From Ophioceras dolichostomum (lineage: Eukaryota; Ascomycota; Sordariomycetes; Magnaporthales; Ophioceraceae): a DNA stretch of 64,000 nt. The stretch is taken from contig PYST01000039.1 in assembly GCA_003049485.1 (NCBI GenBank), positions 1-64,000 on the forward strand, in the 5' to 3' direction. The position numbers and the translations under genes are program-made. The notes beneath the pieces were generated by a model. The model saw only the letters and a list, made by a program, of their open reading frames with translations. It ran no database searches and was not told the origin of the DNA. Every line of letters begins with the position of its first letter. The stretch's first letter is position 1. Shown in pieces: positions 40,403-52,590 of this stretch.

Positions 40403-42810
40403 TCATACGAGGTCGAACGTTTGCAGCTCAACACCCCTCTCCCGCAGCGCCTGCGGAGTCAAACGCGGATCCCAACACGTGGACTCCCCAGTGTCCGAGT
40501 TGACGAACCTGTAGTGACGAAAAACGAAGGATGTGGGCTTCGTCGTCGATGGTACACTTGTCCAGGGGTGGGCCAAAGGTGGGAGCCTCGGATCGTCCCG
40601 AGTCGCAAACCATTGGCCATCGTCGCAGTCGTATCGGTAGGCATATATTGAGTATCTATGGCCGTCCGACACCATTTGTACTTTCCAGCCGTCGGGAAGA
40701 GGGCCGAGGAAAGCCGTGTTGTCGTCCATGCCCGTAACGTAACAGTCCCCAACTACCAAAAACTGCCCGTCGCCAACTTCGCGAAGCAGCATGGCGGCGC
40801 GACAGCCCAGTATGGCGCAGGTGATATCCCCTGGACAAGTCAGGAAGTGAAGAGCAAGGGGAGAACGGGATGCGGGAGTGGATCGGGGAGTGGACAGAAG
40901 AGGGGACCCAGGTTAGGGATGACGTGAGGATGACATAGAGACAAGGACATGAAGGGCTGGAGGCTTGTGAGGCACTTACCTGGTCGAGCTCCCGGCGGGC
41001 CTAGCCCAATATAGCCATCGCCAGTGGCTATAAAGGTTTTTGACCTTAGGTCGCCTCCAGCTACAAGCATGTTAGTCTTCAACAGAGCCTGTTCGATCGA
41101 CTGCCCCTTTCCGCGAAGATTTGTCAGGTAGTCCTGCCGCCAAGCGGCCAGCGTGTCGCACCTGCTGCCCCACCGGTCACCGAGGCGGCCGAGGCGAAGT
41201 GTAGTAAGAAACGCATCTAAAAGCGATCCTCCTCCGACGTATTCCGTATCAAGCAGCCCGTCCGGCTCCCATGACTGCATATGCTGCAACGCTTCGGGGA
41301 TCGTTGCGGGTGCAGCCGCGCCGACGGTCTTAACTGTTCCGAACTTCCGTCCGATTACGCTCAGGATATGGGGTTTGGCAGGATCATAGGCTCCATGTGC
41401 CTTTGACGTGCCGCTAAAGAAGAACCGACTGGGGTCTGACCACGCCTTTCGACGCCTGGACCAGTCGGGCACCCACGAGGGCAGCCCTGGTACAGATTCG
41501 GGTCCATCGAGTAGTTCGCAATCCGGTAATAGATCGAGGACCTTGTCGCCTCTTAAGGCGATCATGAATGCGTCGGTATATACCTTCGCCAGGGAGAGCT
41601 TGTAATTGGGAGATATCCTCTTAGCAAAGGTGGGAGGGGCGATCCCCAAGGCACCGTAGATCTTATCCCATGGGCTGAAGCACTGCTTTATGCGGACAAT
41701 GGTGAGAACGGACCCAACGGTCGCCCTTCCGCGATGCCATTGGAAAAGTGGATATATGCGGCCTATCGCGATGCGCGGGTCCAGCTTGCGAGGTAGCCAG
41801 TGGTTGCCTGCAAGGGTACATACTGCTCGTTTGAACAGATACAGAGTGAGCTGATCGTTACCGCATTGGATGACTGAGCTGTCGGGGTTGGCCATAACGA
41901 TTTCCTGGACGATCCAAAGCCTGTCGAAATACTTCCGATTGAGGAGGTTAAGGATCGCCCTCCAAGCAGCATCCGTATAGGGCAGTTGGCAGTCCCTACG
42001 GAACCACTCCTTTTCCCTCGCAAAAGGGGCCCTGTATCGAATACCGATCGTGTAGCTGAGTTCAACCTGGCGGCCGAGATAGGATAAAGTCGATAAGGCT
42101 AAGGCACTGTCATCGTCTTCGGGTCCGAGCCAGAAAATTACGCGACTGGCCATGGTAAAGACGGCGTCCATACGAAAGACCTGTGCCTCCTTTTCTTCAC
42201 CGTCGTCGCTTTGATTGATGCAAACGGCGTCGATCCATAGTGTCCGCTCTCGATCAGCCAGCCTAAGACTCCGGAGGGCGGTGGAGAGATTTCTCGTAAT
42301 CGGAAGCTCTGAGTAAACCGGACTCGTGAGCTTATCGACAGGCGCCGTGGCGTCTTCAACGGCAGGATCCGTATTGCTTCCGACAGGCTCCATGGCGTCT
42401 TTAACGGGCTCCGAGTCGTTCTGAACCAGGACCGCGTCAGGGTCCTCGTTGGAGCCCCACACGTAGGAGAGAGCCTCGTACTGAGGGACGGAAGTAAGGG
42501 CACGGCCATGGGGCTGGCCGGGCGGCGGGGTCTCACCCGTGATAGGATGAGCCCAACTCGTGTCTTCGGATGGGTTATGGATGAAAAGAAACCGGCCCTC
42601 CGGCGTTTCCCTGACCCTGAAGTCCGGCGGCAGCGTTCGCTGCATTGCGGCCAAAGCCTCTTCAGACCCGTCATTGACTTTCCAAACCAGGTCTGGAAGG
42701 CTCGTGGCCCAAAGGCGGACTCTCAGGGTGTCGGCAGGTGACCCGGGTAGGAGGGCTAAAAGCCTGATCTCCTCCTTGGGGCTGGCCAGGGGTTGGTATT
42801 GATACTTCAT
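40403..42810 (-). CDS. HET-domain protein with WW-like modules
   Basis: Two exons: 40980-42810 and 40403-40830, giving 752 aa. The heterokaryon-incompatibility domain (PF06985) starts near residue 108 with PQYEALSYVWG and continues with LWIDAVCINQSDDGEEKEAQ, VIFWLG, RLWIVQEIVM and GLPSWVPDWS. The usual C-terminal HET-protein module follows: GYIGLGPPGARPGDITCAIL spans the intron (CAG/GTAAGT donor, GTCCAG acceptor). Extra elements: residues about 60-90 read LPPDFRVRETPEGRFLFIHN then TSWAHP, a WW-like fold lacking the first Trp. Residues about 657-695 read LPDGWKVQMVSDGHRY then WFATRDDPR, a better WW match. Residues about 705-745 carry YRFVNSDTGESTCWDPRL, a third WW-like unit. HET proteins trigger cell death on non-self fusion; the partner here is unknown. 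WW-like units suggest binding to proline-rich ligands. Confidence 0.88.
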
Positions 42811-43867
42811 GATGGCGCATCGTTCAACGGTCTGCTCGAGAAGATGGTTTGAGATTGGAAAGACACCATGATGGAACTAAACCCTAGGTCCTGGAGGTGT
42901 TCCGGAGAGGCAGGAAGGCTGGCCGGCTGGCCGGTCGCCTGCAGGCAGCCAGTGGCAGTGGCGGTTACGGATCGCGAAATTGTGGGGGTTCTCCCACTGT
43001 AACATCGCCGTGTGCCCAATGATAAATCCAGGAGGAGGGTGATTTTCGCCCCCAAGATGCACGAATTGCGCTTAGAAGTGGTAAGAGGAGTAACCCCCCT
43101 CCCCTTTGACTGTACATGGATCAGAGCCTTGCCGGAGGCACTCTCGGACCTGCGCACTTCCATCTTTCAGCTTGGCCCTGGTCTCCCAGGGGCGTCGCTA
43201 GATTCGACTTTGTCAGTATTAGTATCAAGGTCCCCTGTTTAAACGCATCGTCAGAGTTGTGTTGAAGTCGAATGAGGTCCAACATACCTACATCTCTCGC
43301 CATTCATCATCGGCGTGAGTCAATCAGACACTAGTAGGACCTTGACCGGCTCGCAACCTCCTAACGCCCATGATAGAGCCGCTGAACGATCTAGATCCGG
43401 CGCTGCACAGAATATGGTACGATGCCGGGCTGCGAATATGAGGTGTTTCAGCAAAAAATTCCTGTGATAGCCAGATGTTGGTGTCGACGCCGATTAAGTT
43501 GAAGCGATAGACACCTCTACCTACCTAGTACGTAGCAGACACTCCGAATCCAGGAAAATTTCGAGCATATGCGTGCGTACGTTCCAGCACCCATCTATTT
43601 CATGCTCGCTTTCTCTCCCGTATGAAGCGCCCATGTCTGTGCAGTGAGCAATGACATTCTGATAAGTATGTCGGGTAGGCAAGTAAGACCCCCTCCCTGA
43701 AATGACGGTGGCCCATAGAGAGTCCAAAGAATACAAAACCAAAAGCTCAAGAACATGAAAAAAGCTGAAGAGAGACAGGAATGCCAAAGCAGATCGAGAG
43801 AAGGGGAAACAAGGACAGCGATGACCCCTTACCTGAAAGTTCGACAGCTAGGTTACGAACCAGTCGG
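42811..43867. other. Upstream region of the HET gene
   Basis: Between two minus-strand genes. CTACCTACCTAG motif at 43,518. No supported coding sequence. Confidence 0.45.
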
Positions 43868-45259
43868 TTAGAAGTCACCACCACCGAAATCATCGCCTCC
43901 GCCGAAATCACCACCGCCACCGCCATAATCGTCGTTCTGCTGCTGCTGGTCCTGCGCCCCATCACGGTATCCCGCGTCATAGTCGCGGTCGTCCCCTATC
44001 TCACCGATCTCGTGTGCAAGAAGCGCGCCGCCGACCAGCCCCGCACCCAGACCAAGCGCCGCACCGCCCGCCGCCATCCCCATCCCACCACCGCTCCGGC
44101 CGGGCTTCATCATCGGTCGTCCCCCACCGTACCCGTATCCGCCCTGAGGCGGGTACCCACCGTAGCCCGGCTGTCCGTACATAGGCTGTCCGTACGCCGG
44201 CTGTCCGTACCCAGGCTGCGGGCCGTACATGCCCTGCTGCGGCGGCGGGTAGTACCCCTGCTGCGGCGGGGGATAATAACCCTGCTGTGGCGGCGGAGCG
44301 CCATATCCGCCGCCGCCGTACCCAGACTGGTGGTGACCGAAGCCTCCTCCGCCACCGCCGCCGAACGGCAACGGCGACGAACCGTGCTTGTTCTTGCCCC
44401 CGAACAACTTCCCCAACAGGCCCTTCGCCTTGTCGCCCGCGCTTCCCCCACCCCGCGGTGGTAATTGCTGCGGGAACGGCGAGTGGGACTCTTGATGCGG
44501 CGGCGGACCACCACCACCACCACCAGAGTAATAACCCGCGGCAGAGCCATCGCCGCGAAAACCGGCACCAGCACCGAAGCCAGCCTTAGCGTCCTCCTCA
44601 GCCTGCAGCCTAGCCGCGAGGGCAGCATCGTCTTCTTCGGGCCCGGCGGAGACGACGGACGCCTTTGTGCTGGCTGGTGTAGGTAGCGACGCAGCAGCAG
44701 CGTTACTGCTTCCGGCACCCGCGGGGCTGCCTATTGTCGAGTTGGCGGGGTCGTCGTAGGGGTTCTTCTTGACGTCGACGGGCGTGTGCTCGGCGCCGCC
44801 GTCCGGCCCGGGCGCGTACGACGGGGGCGGGCCGGAGGGCGGGTTCTGGTCAGCCGGACGGCCGGGCACGGCGGGCGCGACGGGCTTGATCCATTGAGAC
44901 GTCAAGGTGTATTTGTTGACGTAGAACCTAAACAGGCAGGCCAACAAGGGGGGAAATCAGTATGCGAAGAATTGAAAACGTCGCTTTACAGCTCGGGGTC
45001 GCCATTGTTCGCGGTTTGCAGTATGCTATGCTGCTGTATGTATATCCCATGCTGTCTGCGCTGGAATGCGAAGAAGGTACCGAGAATAAGGTACTGCGGT
45101 AAGGGATGGAATATGCACTTGAGGTGGTATGGTAGGTATGATGCGGTGGCGTTTCTTGGCGACTTACCATTCCTTGTGCTCCTCGTTCCACTGCACGATC
45201 CATCCTTCTGGGACATCCTTGGGAGGGGGAGGCCCAGCTGGAGGAGCGAAATCTGCCAT
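43868..45259 (-). CDS. WW-domain protein, Wwm1-like
   Basis: Two exons: 45168-45259 and 43868-44927, giving 383 aa. The intron (GTAAGT donor, TTTAG acceptor) falls inside the single WW domain at residues about 17-43: VPEGWIVQWNEEHKEW is completed by FYVNKYTLTSQWIKP, with both signature tryptophans and the closing proline present. Residues 45-90 are Pro/Gly-rich. About residues 150-310 are Gly/Pro/Tyr/Gln-rich with repeats such as GYYPPPQQ and YGQPxYGQPGYG. The tail is Gly/Asp/Phe-rich. Budding yeast Wwm1, which interacts with the metacaspase Mca1, has the same order of an N-terminal WW and a Gln/Tyr/Pro-rich tail, so Wwm1-like is the closest name. The proline-rich tail could itself bind WW domains. 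It lies about 1 kb from the HET protein with WW-like modules. Confidence 0.85.
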
Positions 45260-47155
45260 CAGAGTCGGTGGTTTCTTGTGTCGACGAAATGGTTTGTAGG
45301 ATATGAATAATCGGAATAAAGAGTAAAAAGATCAGGTAATAGTCGATGAAGGAAGAAAAAGTGTGGAAGTGTTTGAGATCTTCTTCGTTGAGCAGCTCTC
45401 GGGAGAGTGGATGGAAGTTTGCTGAATATCAGACGGAAGCACGGGAAGGCACCGTCGTGCGGCGGGCTTGAGTGGCCAGTGGCAGTGATGATCCACTGAA
45501 TGTGGGGGAAGCGATCTCTCTCTTACACCAAAGGAAGGAACGACTGAGGGGTGCGTCGTAATCTGATGTCTAGCGGCCGGTAGAAAGTGGTTGAGGGAAT
45601 AGCGGGAATCGGAAAATCACGAAGAGTCAAGCAAAAGCCCACTGGCGGCACAAGCGTGCTGATCGGTGTTATATACTATCTTGAGATGGAACCTAAAAGC
45701 ATGTACATCTAGAAAGCGTTCACTGTTGCCAGACTCGCTGCTACATCATTCACAGAAGGTCTGGTGGCGTTTAGCTGGTGTCAAGAGGGAGCCCGCCCGC
45801 GGGATTGCGACTCCGAATCCGAATAGAAGACTTTTGTTTGTCGACAACAAGCTCACATCCATGCAAGATTCCATTCAATGCGTCCTAAGCTACCTACCTG
45901 ATTTCTCCAGATGTCACGAGCTTGTCGGAGCACTGCGCCACCCCACGTCGAGACACCTGTAGTTCCGGGAACTGACACAGCCGGGGGAGCCGACCTAGAG
46001 AAGGGGGCGACTTTTGGAAATTCGCGGCCCCTCTAACAATGACGGGCGCACATGACAGCGCACCAGTGTTAGTTCGCCTCTCTGGCTCCTACCTCCAGGC
46101 AGGTACTGGGACCCCACCGTTTCTAGGCCTCTTGTTCCGTCCGAACCCCCCCGTCACCTCTTGTCCAAGCCATCCCAGGTTGCGTAGACTCTCGGCAAGT
46201 TCCTCTAAAGAGTGGCTGTGCTCCTCTCTATCTGCTTCCCCAAGCTTCTATTACACGACGGCGACGTTGACCATCCTTGTGCTAAGACTTTGCCCCTCAC
46301 TCGGGTCTCGGTGTCCAACCGATGTAGCCTGTGGGCGACACCTCGTACCCACCAACGTATAAGTCGACCAGTAGGGGATATCGTCAACCCTCCACCCACC
46401 CAAGGCGGCCCTATCACTCTAGGATGCCTACCAGGGAGCCTCTAATCCCCTCGCCCTACCATCCTGATGCCATTACATTCACACTCGCAGTGTAAGTTGA
46501 AATAGCTCTGCGAGCACGGGAAAAACAAAATAGGGGTGGCCAAGTACCAAAGTGGGTGGTATTCAGCATCACATCCGCGTACCACAGCTAGAATATATCT
46601 TCTATCAGTCTACCAGACAACCACGTTGCTCCCTCCCCATCCGTCCGTCCGTCTGTCCATCCATCAGTGACATTTAGTATCCAATGAGCCAAGCCCAGCA
46701 AGCGGCGAGGGCAGGAAGATATTGGTCTATTATCCACCACGCTCCGCCGCCGTTGCCGTGCCCAATGCCAATATTTGCACTGTCCAAGAAAAAGTACAAT
46801 GAACCTGATCTGATGCACCAATACCCTCCATGGGAGAAATACCCTCGCTGATAAAAAAAAGCATGGACGGACAAGGAGAGGGGGAAAAAGTGAAAACGAG
46901 AAAAAAAATCCCCAAAAAAAATCAAAAATCAAAGAAGTCAAGTTGCGCTTTGAAATATCATAAGAAACAAAGAAAACAAGGTAAGTTCCTAGCGTTACAC
47001 GAGGTTCATAGCGTTACGCAAGTAACGTTATAACAATACCCCTGGATAGGTAGGTACCTCGTAGGTAGTATGCTAGCTAGGTTAGGTTAGTCAAGTAACA
47101 CAGGCAGGCAGTGATGTACGGTCCATCCACCTCCGCGCCTTCAGACAGACTCGGC
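45260..47155. other. Intergenic region between WW gene and choline-transporter-like gene
   Basis: 5' flank of the WW gene and 3' flank of the transporter. Several TAGGTA-type motifs lie at 47,046-47,090 and one at 45,889-45,900. No credible gene. Confidence 0.45.
47041..47092. repeat. Dense TAGGTA/TAGCTAGGTTAGG motif cluster
   Basis: A 50-base block made almost entirely of TAGG, GTAGGTA and GTTAGG words plus a TAGCTAG palindrome, just outside the transporter stop codon. It is one of about twenty such motifs in the window's non-coding DNA. Confidence 0.7.
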
Positions 47156-49739
47156 TCAGTAAGGCTCCCCCCTGTCCACAGCAGCAGCAGCAGCGTCCCC
47201 CCTCCTCCCCTCGCCAAAAAGGTACGCCGCCTCCATGCAGTACCTCCCCGCGCCCGTCACCATGCGCGTCTCGCTGCCGTAGCATATGATCACGCCGTCC
47301 AGGATGCCGCTCAGGATCCCCTCCATGGCGCCCAGCACGCCCCACCCGATGAACGACGCCACCAGGCCCACGACGTACGCGTACGCGCTGCCCCTTATGC
47401 CCGCGGCCAACCCGCCGGACCCCTCGATGGCCAGCTGCCGCGCCGTCATGACCCACCCCGCGAAGCCCAGCGCCGTCGACATGATGAACCGCGTCGCGTG
47501 CAGGAGCAGCTTCGCGAGCCGGTAGGGCAGGAGCGGGGCGGCGCCGCCGCCGCTTCGCGCGCCAGACCCGCCGCGGCTGCGCCGGAAGGCCTTGGGCGTC
47601 AGCGTCGTGGTCGGCGCCTCGGGCGCGAGGAAGTCGAGCTGGCTCAGGCCGCGGGCGGACGCCCCCAGGCTCTGGGAGTGGATTGCGGCGTAGGTGAGCG
47701 TGAGCGGGTTCGTCAGCGACGCGATGGACGTCGGTATGAAGGAGTGGCAGAACATGGTGATCAGCCCCGACAGGCGGCGGGGCAGCACGAGCAGGGGCAC
47801 GCGTATGACGAGCGCGAGTAAGGTGGAGAGGCTGATGGAACCGAAGATGGTGGTGGTCGAGTGGCCCAGCGCGGCCATGACGACCTCCGTGGACGACGGC
47901 GCGGGGACGGCATTGCGGTGGAAGTACCACTGGGATACGGTGGCGGCCGTGGTGCCGCGCTGCACCCCGGACAGGACGGACAAGGTCCAGATGTACATCA
48001 GCACGAAGTACACGGCCAGCCACCAGGTCGATGCCTGCAGTATGAAGGCCGAGCCGGCGAAGTAGCCGCCCAGGAAGACGCGCGTGAACATGGCGAGCCA
48101 CACCCAGGTCCACACCACGACGAGCGCGAGGCACGCGCCGCCGACCAGCACGAGCCCGTGGTTGGCGGCGAGGATGCGGCTCGAGAACTCCAGTATCTCC
48201 ATGGCGGTCGCCAGGGCGCCGCGGCCCTTGTACACCAGGTACAGCCACACCACGGCCGACACGCCGGGGACGACGGCCGCCCAGCGCATGACCCAGTCCT
48301 GCAGGCCCGTCCCGTGCTCGCGGCCCTGGTAGCTGGACACGAACGGGTACAGCGAGAAGGACAGCAGCACGACGGGCACGGCCAGGATGATGAGCCCCAC
48401 GAGCGGGCGCACGAACGAGCGCAGCGCCGCCAGCCACACCAGCGACACGATGACGGCCACCAGGGTGTCGACGGCCAGCAGGTGGAACGACGCTAGCAGC
48501 GTCGTGTAGATGGTGTCGCCCATCGGCTTCTTGCGGCTGGGCGTAGACGTGTGCAGGTACACAAGCACGAACGTTGCCAGCAGCGACGCCAGCGCGATGA
48601 GGTACAGCCACGCGAAGAAGGCGTCGTGCTTGAAGATCTCGCCGTCGGGCACGGGTGCCCCCGCCCCGGCCGCCCCTGCCCCGGTCTCGCCCATGGCCGT
48701 GCTGGTGGTGCTCTGCCGGAGGAGGCCGACGAGGGCCTCGGAGTCGCCGCCCGTCGACTCCCGCCGCAAGAGGCCGTACCCTCGCGCCGGAGACTTGAAC
48801 TGCTGGAAGGCCGGCGGGGTCCGGTCGTCTTGTGGGGCTTCCACCGTCAGGTCCGCAGGCGGCTCGTTGTCGCCGTCGTCGTCGTCAAGCACGGTAGAAT
48901 CCAGCCCGACGTCTACCATCTTACCCTTGTTGTTGCTCTCGGCGTCTTCCTTCCGTCGCCTTGGGTGGTCTTCAGTCGTTTCTAATTCATCGGCTTCTTC
49001 ACCCGCAGACGGCCGCCCCGGGTCCAGCCGACTCCTGTGGAAGCTCCTCGTGCCGTTCCAACTGCTCCGGATGCCGCGGCGGGCCTGGCCATACGTCCTG
49101 CTGCTGCCGCCCTCGTGTTCGTCCTGCTCGTCCTCCCTGCTCAGGTCCAGCGAGGCGCGGCTCCCGTCGTTCTCGACCTCCGAGCTCTCGTCGAGGCGGC
49201 TGGCGGCGAATACGCGTCGAGACCTTTGCAGGGCCGAGAAGTCGGCGTGTTCGCGGTCCCGTTCCTCCTCGTCTTCCTCCTCTTGTATGTCGCCGCGTGC
49301 GCTGTGGAATAGGGGTGCCTCCTGAGCCGCCGACGAGTAGCGCGAGGCGAACGCTAGGCCGAAGCGGGATCCTCCAAGGGGTTGCTGTTGTTGGTACGGG
49401 TTGCCGACCCTGCTGCCCATGAAGGGACGCGCATATCTCGAGCCCCGGGCCGGCCACTCCGCCGTCGTCGTTCCCCCGCGGCCTCTCCCGGCCTGCTGCT
49501 CGTTCGCATTGGTGTTGGCGTTGGTGGTGGCGTTGGCGCTGCTGCCTTCTTCTGGCTGGCCGAAGTTCGATATCCGAGATTGTGACTGTGCTAGAAACTT
49601 TGATGCATCTGTACGGTTGAACGGGGTCCGGATAGTTAGAGAAGAGCCGTCGATAGACAATTTTTGGAGGCGGAAGCCGGATTAGAGGTTAGAAAGGGTT
49701 GCCTGGCATGTGCTTCTGCTACTTACACTCGGAAAACAT
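47156..49739 (-). CDS. Choline-transporter-like (CTL/PNS1) membrane protein
   Basis: Two exons: 49727-49739 and 47156-49608, giving 821 aa. The first exon is only 13 bases and supplies MFSE. The splice restores the fungal family start MFSEYASKFLAQSQSRISNF, which decides this start over the in-frame Met at 49,660. Residues 20-330 are cytosolic, charged and Ser/Arg/Glu-rich. From about residue 340 come about ten transmembrane segments, starting AFFAWLYLIALASLLATFVL. The CTL (PF04515, SLC44) domain has SQWYFHR in the central part and the C-terminal signature SGILDGVIICYGSETRMVTG followed by YCMEAAYLFGE. CTL proteins are plasma-membrane or organelle transporters; animal members carry choline, while the yeast Pns1 substrate is unresolved, so I leave the substrate open. 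Confidence 0.9.
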
Positions 49740-51642
49740 GATTTCCAATCAGCTATCGCGACAAGAGGGACCACCAGTCTCCTCCTGCCGTCAAAGCCCT
49801 GCGAACCTCCCCAGAAAAGAAAATGAAAACGGCCAGAAGAGCGCAGATTGAAGCGGCCGATGAGATGCTTCTCTGATTTCTGGTAGACTTGGTATGAAGG
49901 GGTAGGGCTTTACAGCCGGAACCGGTCGGAGCTGATGGGTTACGCGGATGTCGATGAATGGGGAGGAATGACTCTCTCCGGAGGCATAAGCACGAGACCC
50001 CTTGTTGTTGCTGAGAGGCGGGCGGACCAAGACGTCAGTCAGGTGTTGGTTCAGGTTCCAGGCGGGGGTGGGTTCCAGCTGGTGGTCGAGACTGGGAGAC
50101 CCGGTCGGTTGCAGATAAGGTTGGTAGGAGTTTGGGGGGAGAGGAAAGTGACGATAACGGACGGACTCGAAGTTACGAGGTACTGAGTGTCGGTCAATAA
50201 GTGGGATTTCTTAGGAATAGGTAGGTAGTTACAAGTAACCTGAAAGGAGATGGGTAGTAGGCAAGAAGGAAAACTTTGCTTTTCGGGTTGCCTTCTTTTT
50301 CCCGAAACCACTGGATGGCGTTCCTCGTCAAGCTTTGTCACACCAGACGGCTCGCAGCCTTCTTTCCTACTGGATGGGTGGTTGCTTTTTTCACAGAGCT
50401 GAGCACGGGGTTTACTGGGGTGATACTCCGTCACTCTCTGGGGAACAATGCGTTAGGTACTGGCCTTAGGGTAGGCGGCGATTGCGGCGTCATAATAACA
50501 AACATCGATTGGAACAAAGCGGGACCGACACACGACATGCATTTCGACCCTTCACCGCCAGTAAAAATGCCTCGACCGCCTGCCGGCCACACAGCTAAAC
50601 TCCGAAAATGGTTAGCAGTCCAGGCTGTTCCCCATTCCTGCCTTTTAGGCAGCTGTCACTCTCAGCTTTAACACACAGGGACCGATGATGCTTGTGCTCA
50701 TCAAGCTGAGTTCTGATTGTCGTCCGCATGGTCGGTGCCTGGTAGGTACTCGGCGAGGGGTAGCTGGCTGCCGTTGAATAATCGGTCCAGGCTGGTGATT
50801 TCACTCCACAGTCGCATCAAAAGGCGCCATCCTATAGTCAATCTAGAGTCAAGGAATCTTGCTGGACACGGCTCTTTTGGACTCGAAAAAGACCCCCGTC
50901 GAGTCAAGTCAACTAATCAATACGGTCAAAGCCGCTGTTTGCGACTGGGCTGGGCGGGAGTCGACAATCAACAAGGGATACACGAAGAGGAGCGGGGAGT
51001 TGCTTCATGCCGCTCATCAACGTCCGCGTGCGGCGTACCCGCTGCTGATGTCACTGGATTGCCCCGCCGTAGCTACCGAGTGCCTTCCCTGGAAGCGTGG
51101 ATCGGCGGCTCGGCTGACCTTGTCAAAAAGTGCCCAACAGTACTAGTTGATAAGCCCCTAAAACGGTACCACCGCCGCCACTGCCATCAGGGGCGTGTTT
51201 CGCTCACTGATCGTCTTGCTCAGTCTCGCACGTCACCTGTCCAACTGTCCGACGTGAATGCGTGAACTGCTCGTTGCGTCTTTTCTTTTTCTGCGCATCG
51301 ATATAACTGTTCTCCTCGACTGACTCTAGTAAGAAAGGCCACAAGGGGAATATCGTTTCTGGACAAGCTTGAGACATAAATCGAAGGAAAAGCTGTACCA
51401 ACAACCAACGTTGCTGATCTAATCTCGAATAACTGCCTGCCGCCGATTTTCGATTATCGAATAAGACAAACCCTCCGGAAACCGACGACCGAGAGCTTTC
51501 AGATCAGAAGTTCTGTGCCTGGAGCAGGCTCCAAGAACTATCTCCCTAAGTGGTAGCCTTCCCGCCCCCGACAGACGGTCCCGTCGCCGGCATCCCTCCA
51601 CCGCACCGGCCCCCGCTGTATCCTCCCTCCGAGGCCGTGAAG
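49740..51642. other. Divergent intergenic region, CTL / Rab4
   Basis: 1.9 kb between divergent genes. An open frame of 182 codons (50,717-51,265) shows no domain and irregular composition. The frame of the Rab gene is open back to 51,550 but has no earlier ATG. TAGGTAGG motifs near 50,218 and 50,740. Confidence 0.45.
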
Positions 51643-52590
51643 ATGGCCGCCCAGCCTGGGTGGGACTATATCGCCAAGCTAGTCTGCATCGGCGACTCAG
51701 GATGCGGCAAGAGCAGTCTGACGATCCGGCTCTGCGAAGGTCGCTTCGTGACGCACCACGACGTGACCATCGGCGTCGAGTTCGGCAGCCGCATCGTGCC
51801 CGTTGGCCCTCCACACAGCAAATCTCTCCCTCCCTCGACCTTCTCAACAGCGCAACATCCGCCTCCAGCCACCAGCCCAGAGCCCACAGAAGCCACTACC
51901 CCAACATCAAAAACAGATGACTCCGCCCGCCGCCGGAGCTCCGCCGCTCCCCAGCCCTCCCCGACCGGCCTACCCGAGCCCCGTCGATCCGAGAAAGAAA
52001 CCGGCCCGCAGAAGCACATGAAGCTCTCGCTATGGGACACCGCCGGGCAGGAGACCTACAAGTCCGTCACACGGTCGTACTTCCGCGGCGCTAGCGGCGC
52101 CCTGCTGGTGTTCGACCTGACGCGAAAAGCCACCTTCCAGCATGTGACGGACTGGCTCAACGACCTCCGCCAGATCGCCGAGCCCGACATAGTGGTCGTG
52201 CTAGTGGGGAACAAGGCGGACCTCACTACGGAAGAGGACGACGACGGCGACGGCGATGTCAACGGCAACGCAGACGGCACAAGCGCGGGCGCCGACGAGG
52301 GCAAGGAGAAGCGACGGCGCGAGGTCCGGCGCGACGAGGCCGAGGCGTGGGCCCGCCGCAACGGCGTGCTGGAGTATGTGGAGACGTCGGCCAAGAGCGG
52401 CGAGAACGTCGAGATGGCATTCATGCGCGTCGCCGAGCGCATCTTCCAGAACATCCAGGCCGGGAAATACGACCTCAACGACCGGCGGTCCGGCGTCAAG
52501 GGACCAGGTGCTAGTAGCAGCAGGCAGCAGAATGTCTCGCTGGGTGGTGGTAACTCTCAGAAAGGAGCGGGTTCCGGAGCCTGCTGTTGA
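51643..52590 (+). CDS. ypt4: Ypt4/Rab4-type small GTPase with two large insertions
   Basis: Single exon, 315 aa against about 200-220 for ordinary Rabs. P-loop GDSGCGKS is at residues about 17-24. The switch I segment is TIGVEFGSRI, and WDTAGQETYKSVTRSYFRGA begins at about residue 131. NKAD is near residue 190, ETSAKSGENVEMAF near 246, and the C-terminus is a double-cysteine GACC for geranylgeranylation. The YDLNDRRSGVKG tail motif and the switch sequences point to the Rab4/Ypt4 group, which acts in early-endosome recycling. Insertion 1 (about residues 56-123) is a Ser/Thr/Pro-rich loop between switch I and switch II. Insertion 2 (about 194-225) is an acidic Asp/Gly/Asn-rich loop after the guanine-specificity motif. 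Neither has good splice ends, so both appear to be coding. They replace short loops and need not disturb nucleotide binding. Confidence 0.9.
   Translation: MAAQPGWDYIAKLVCIGDSGCGKSSLTIRLCEGRFVTHHDVTIGVEFGSRIVPVGPPHSKSLPPSTFSTAQHPPPATSPEPTEATTPTSKTDDSARRRSSAAPQPSPTGLPEPRRSEKETGPQKHMKLSLWDTAGQETYKSVTRSYFRGASGALLVFDLTRKATFQHVTDWLNDLRQIAEPDIVVVLVGNKADLTTEEDDDGDGDVNGNADGTSAGADEGKEKRRREVRRDEAEAWARRNGVLEYVETSAKSGENVEMAFMRVAERIFQNIQAGKYDLNDRRSGVKGPGASSSRQQNVSLGGGNSQKGAGSGACC

Noticed and set aside
47091..48611. 506-codon frame overlapping the choline-transporter-like gene on the same strand
   Set aside because: Out-of-frame reading of a GC-rich membrane-protein gene. The neighbouring frame has the family motifs and transmembrane segments.
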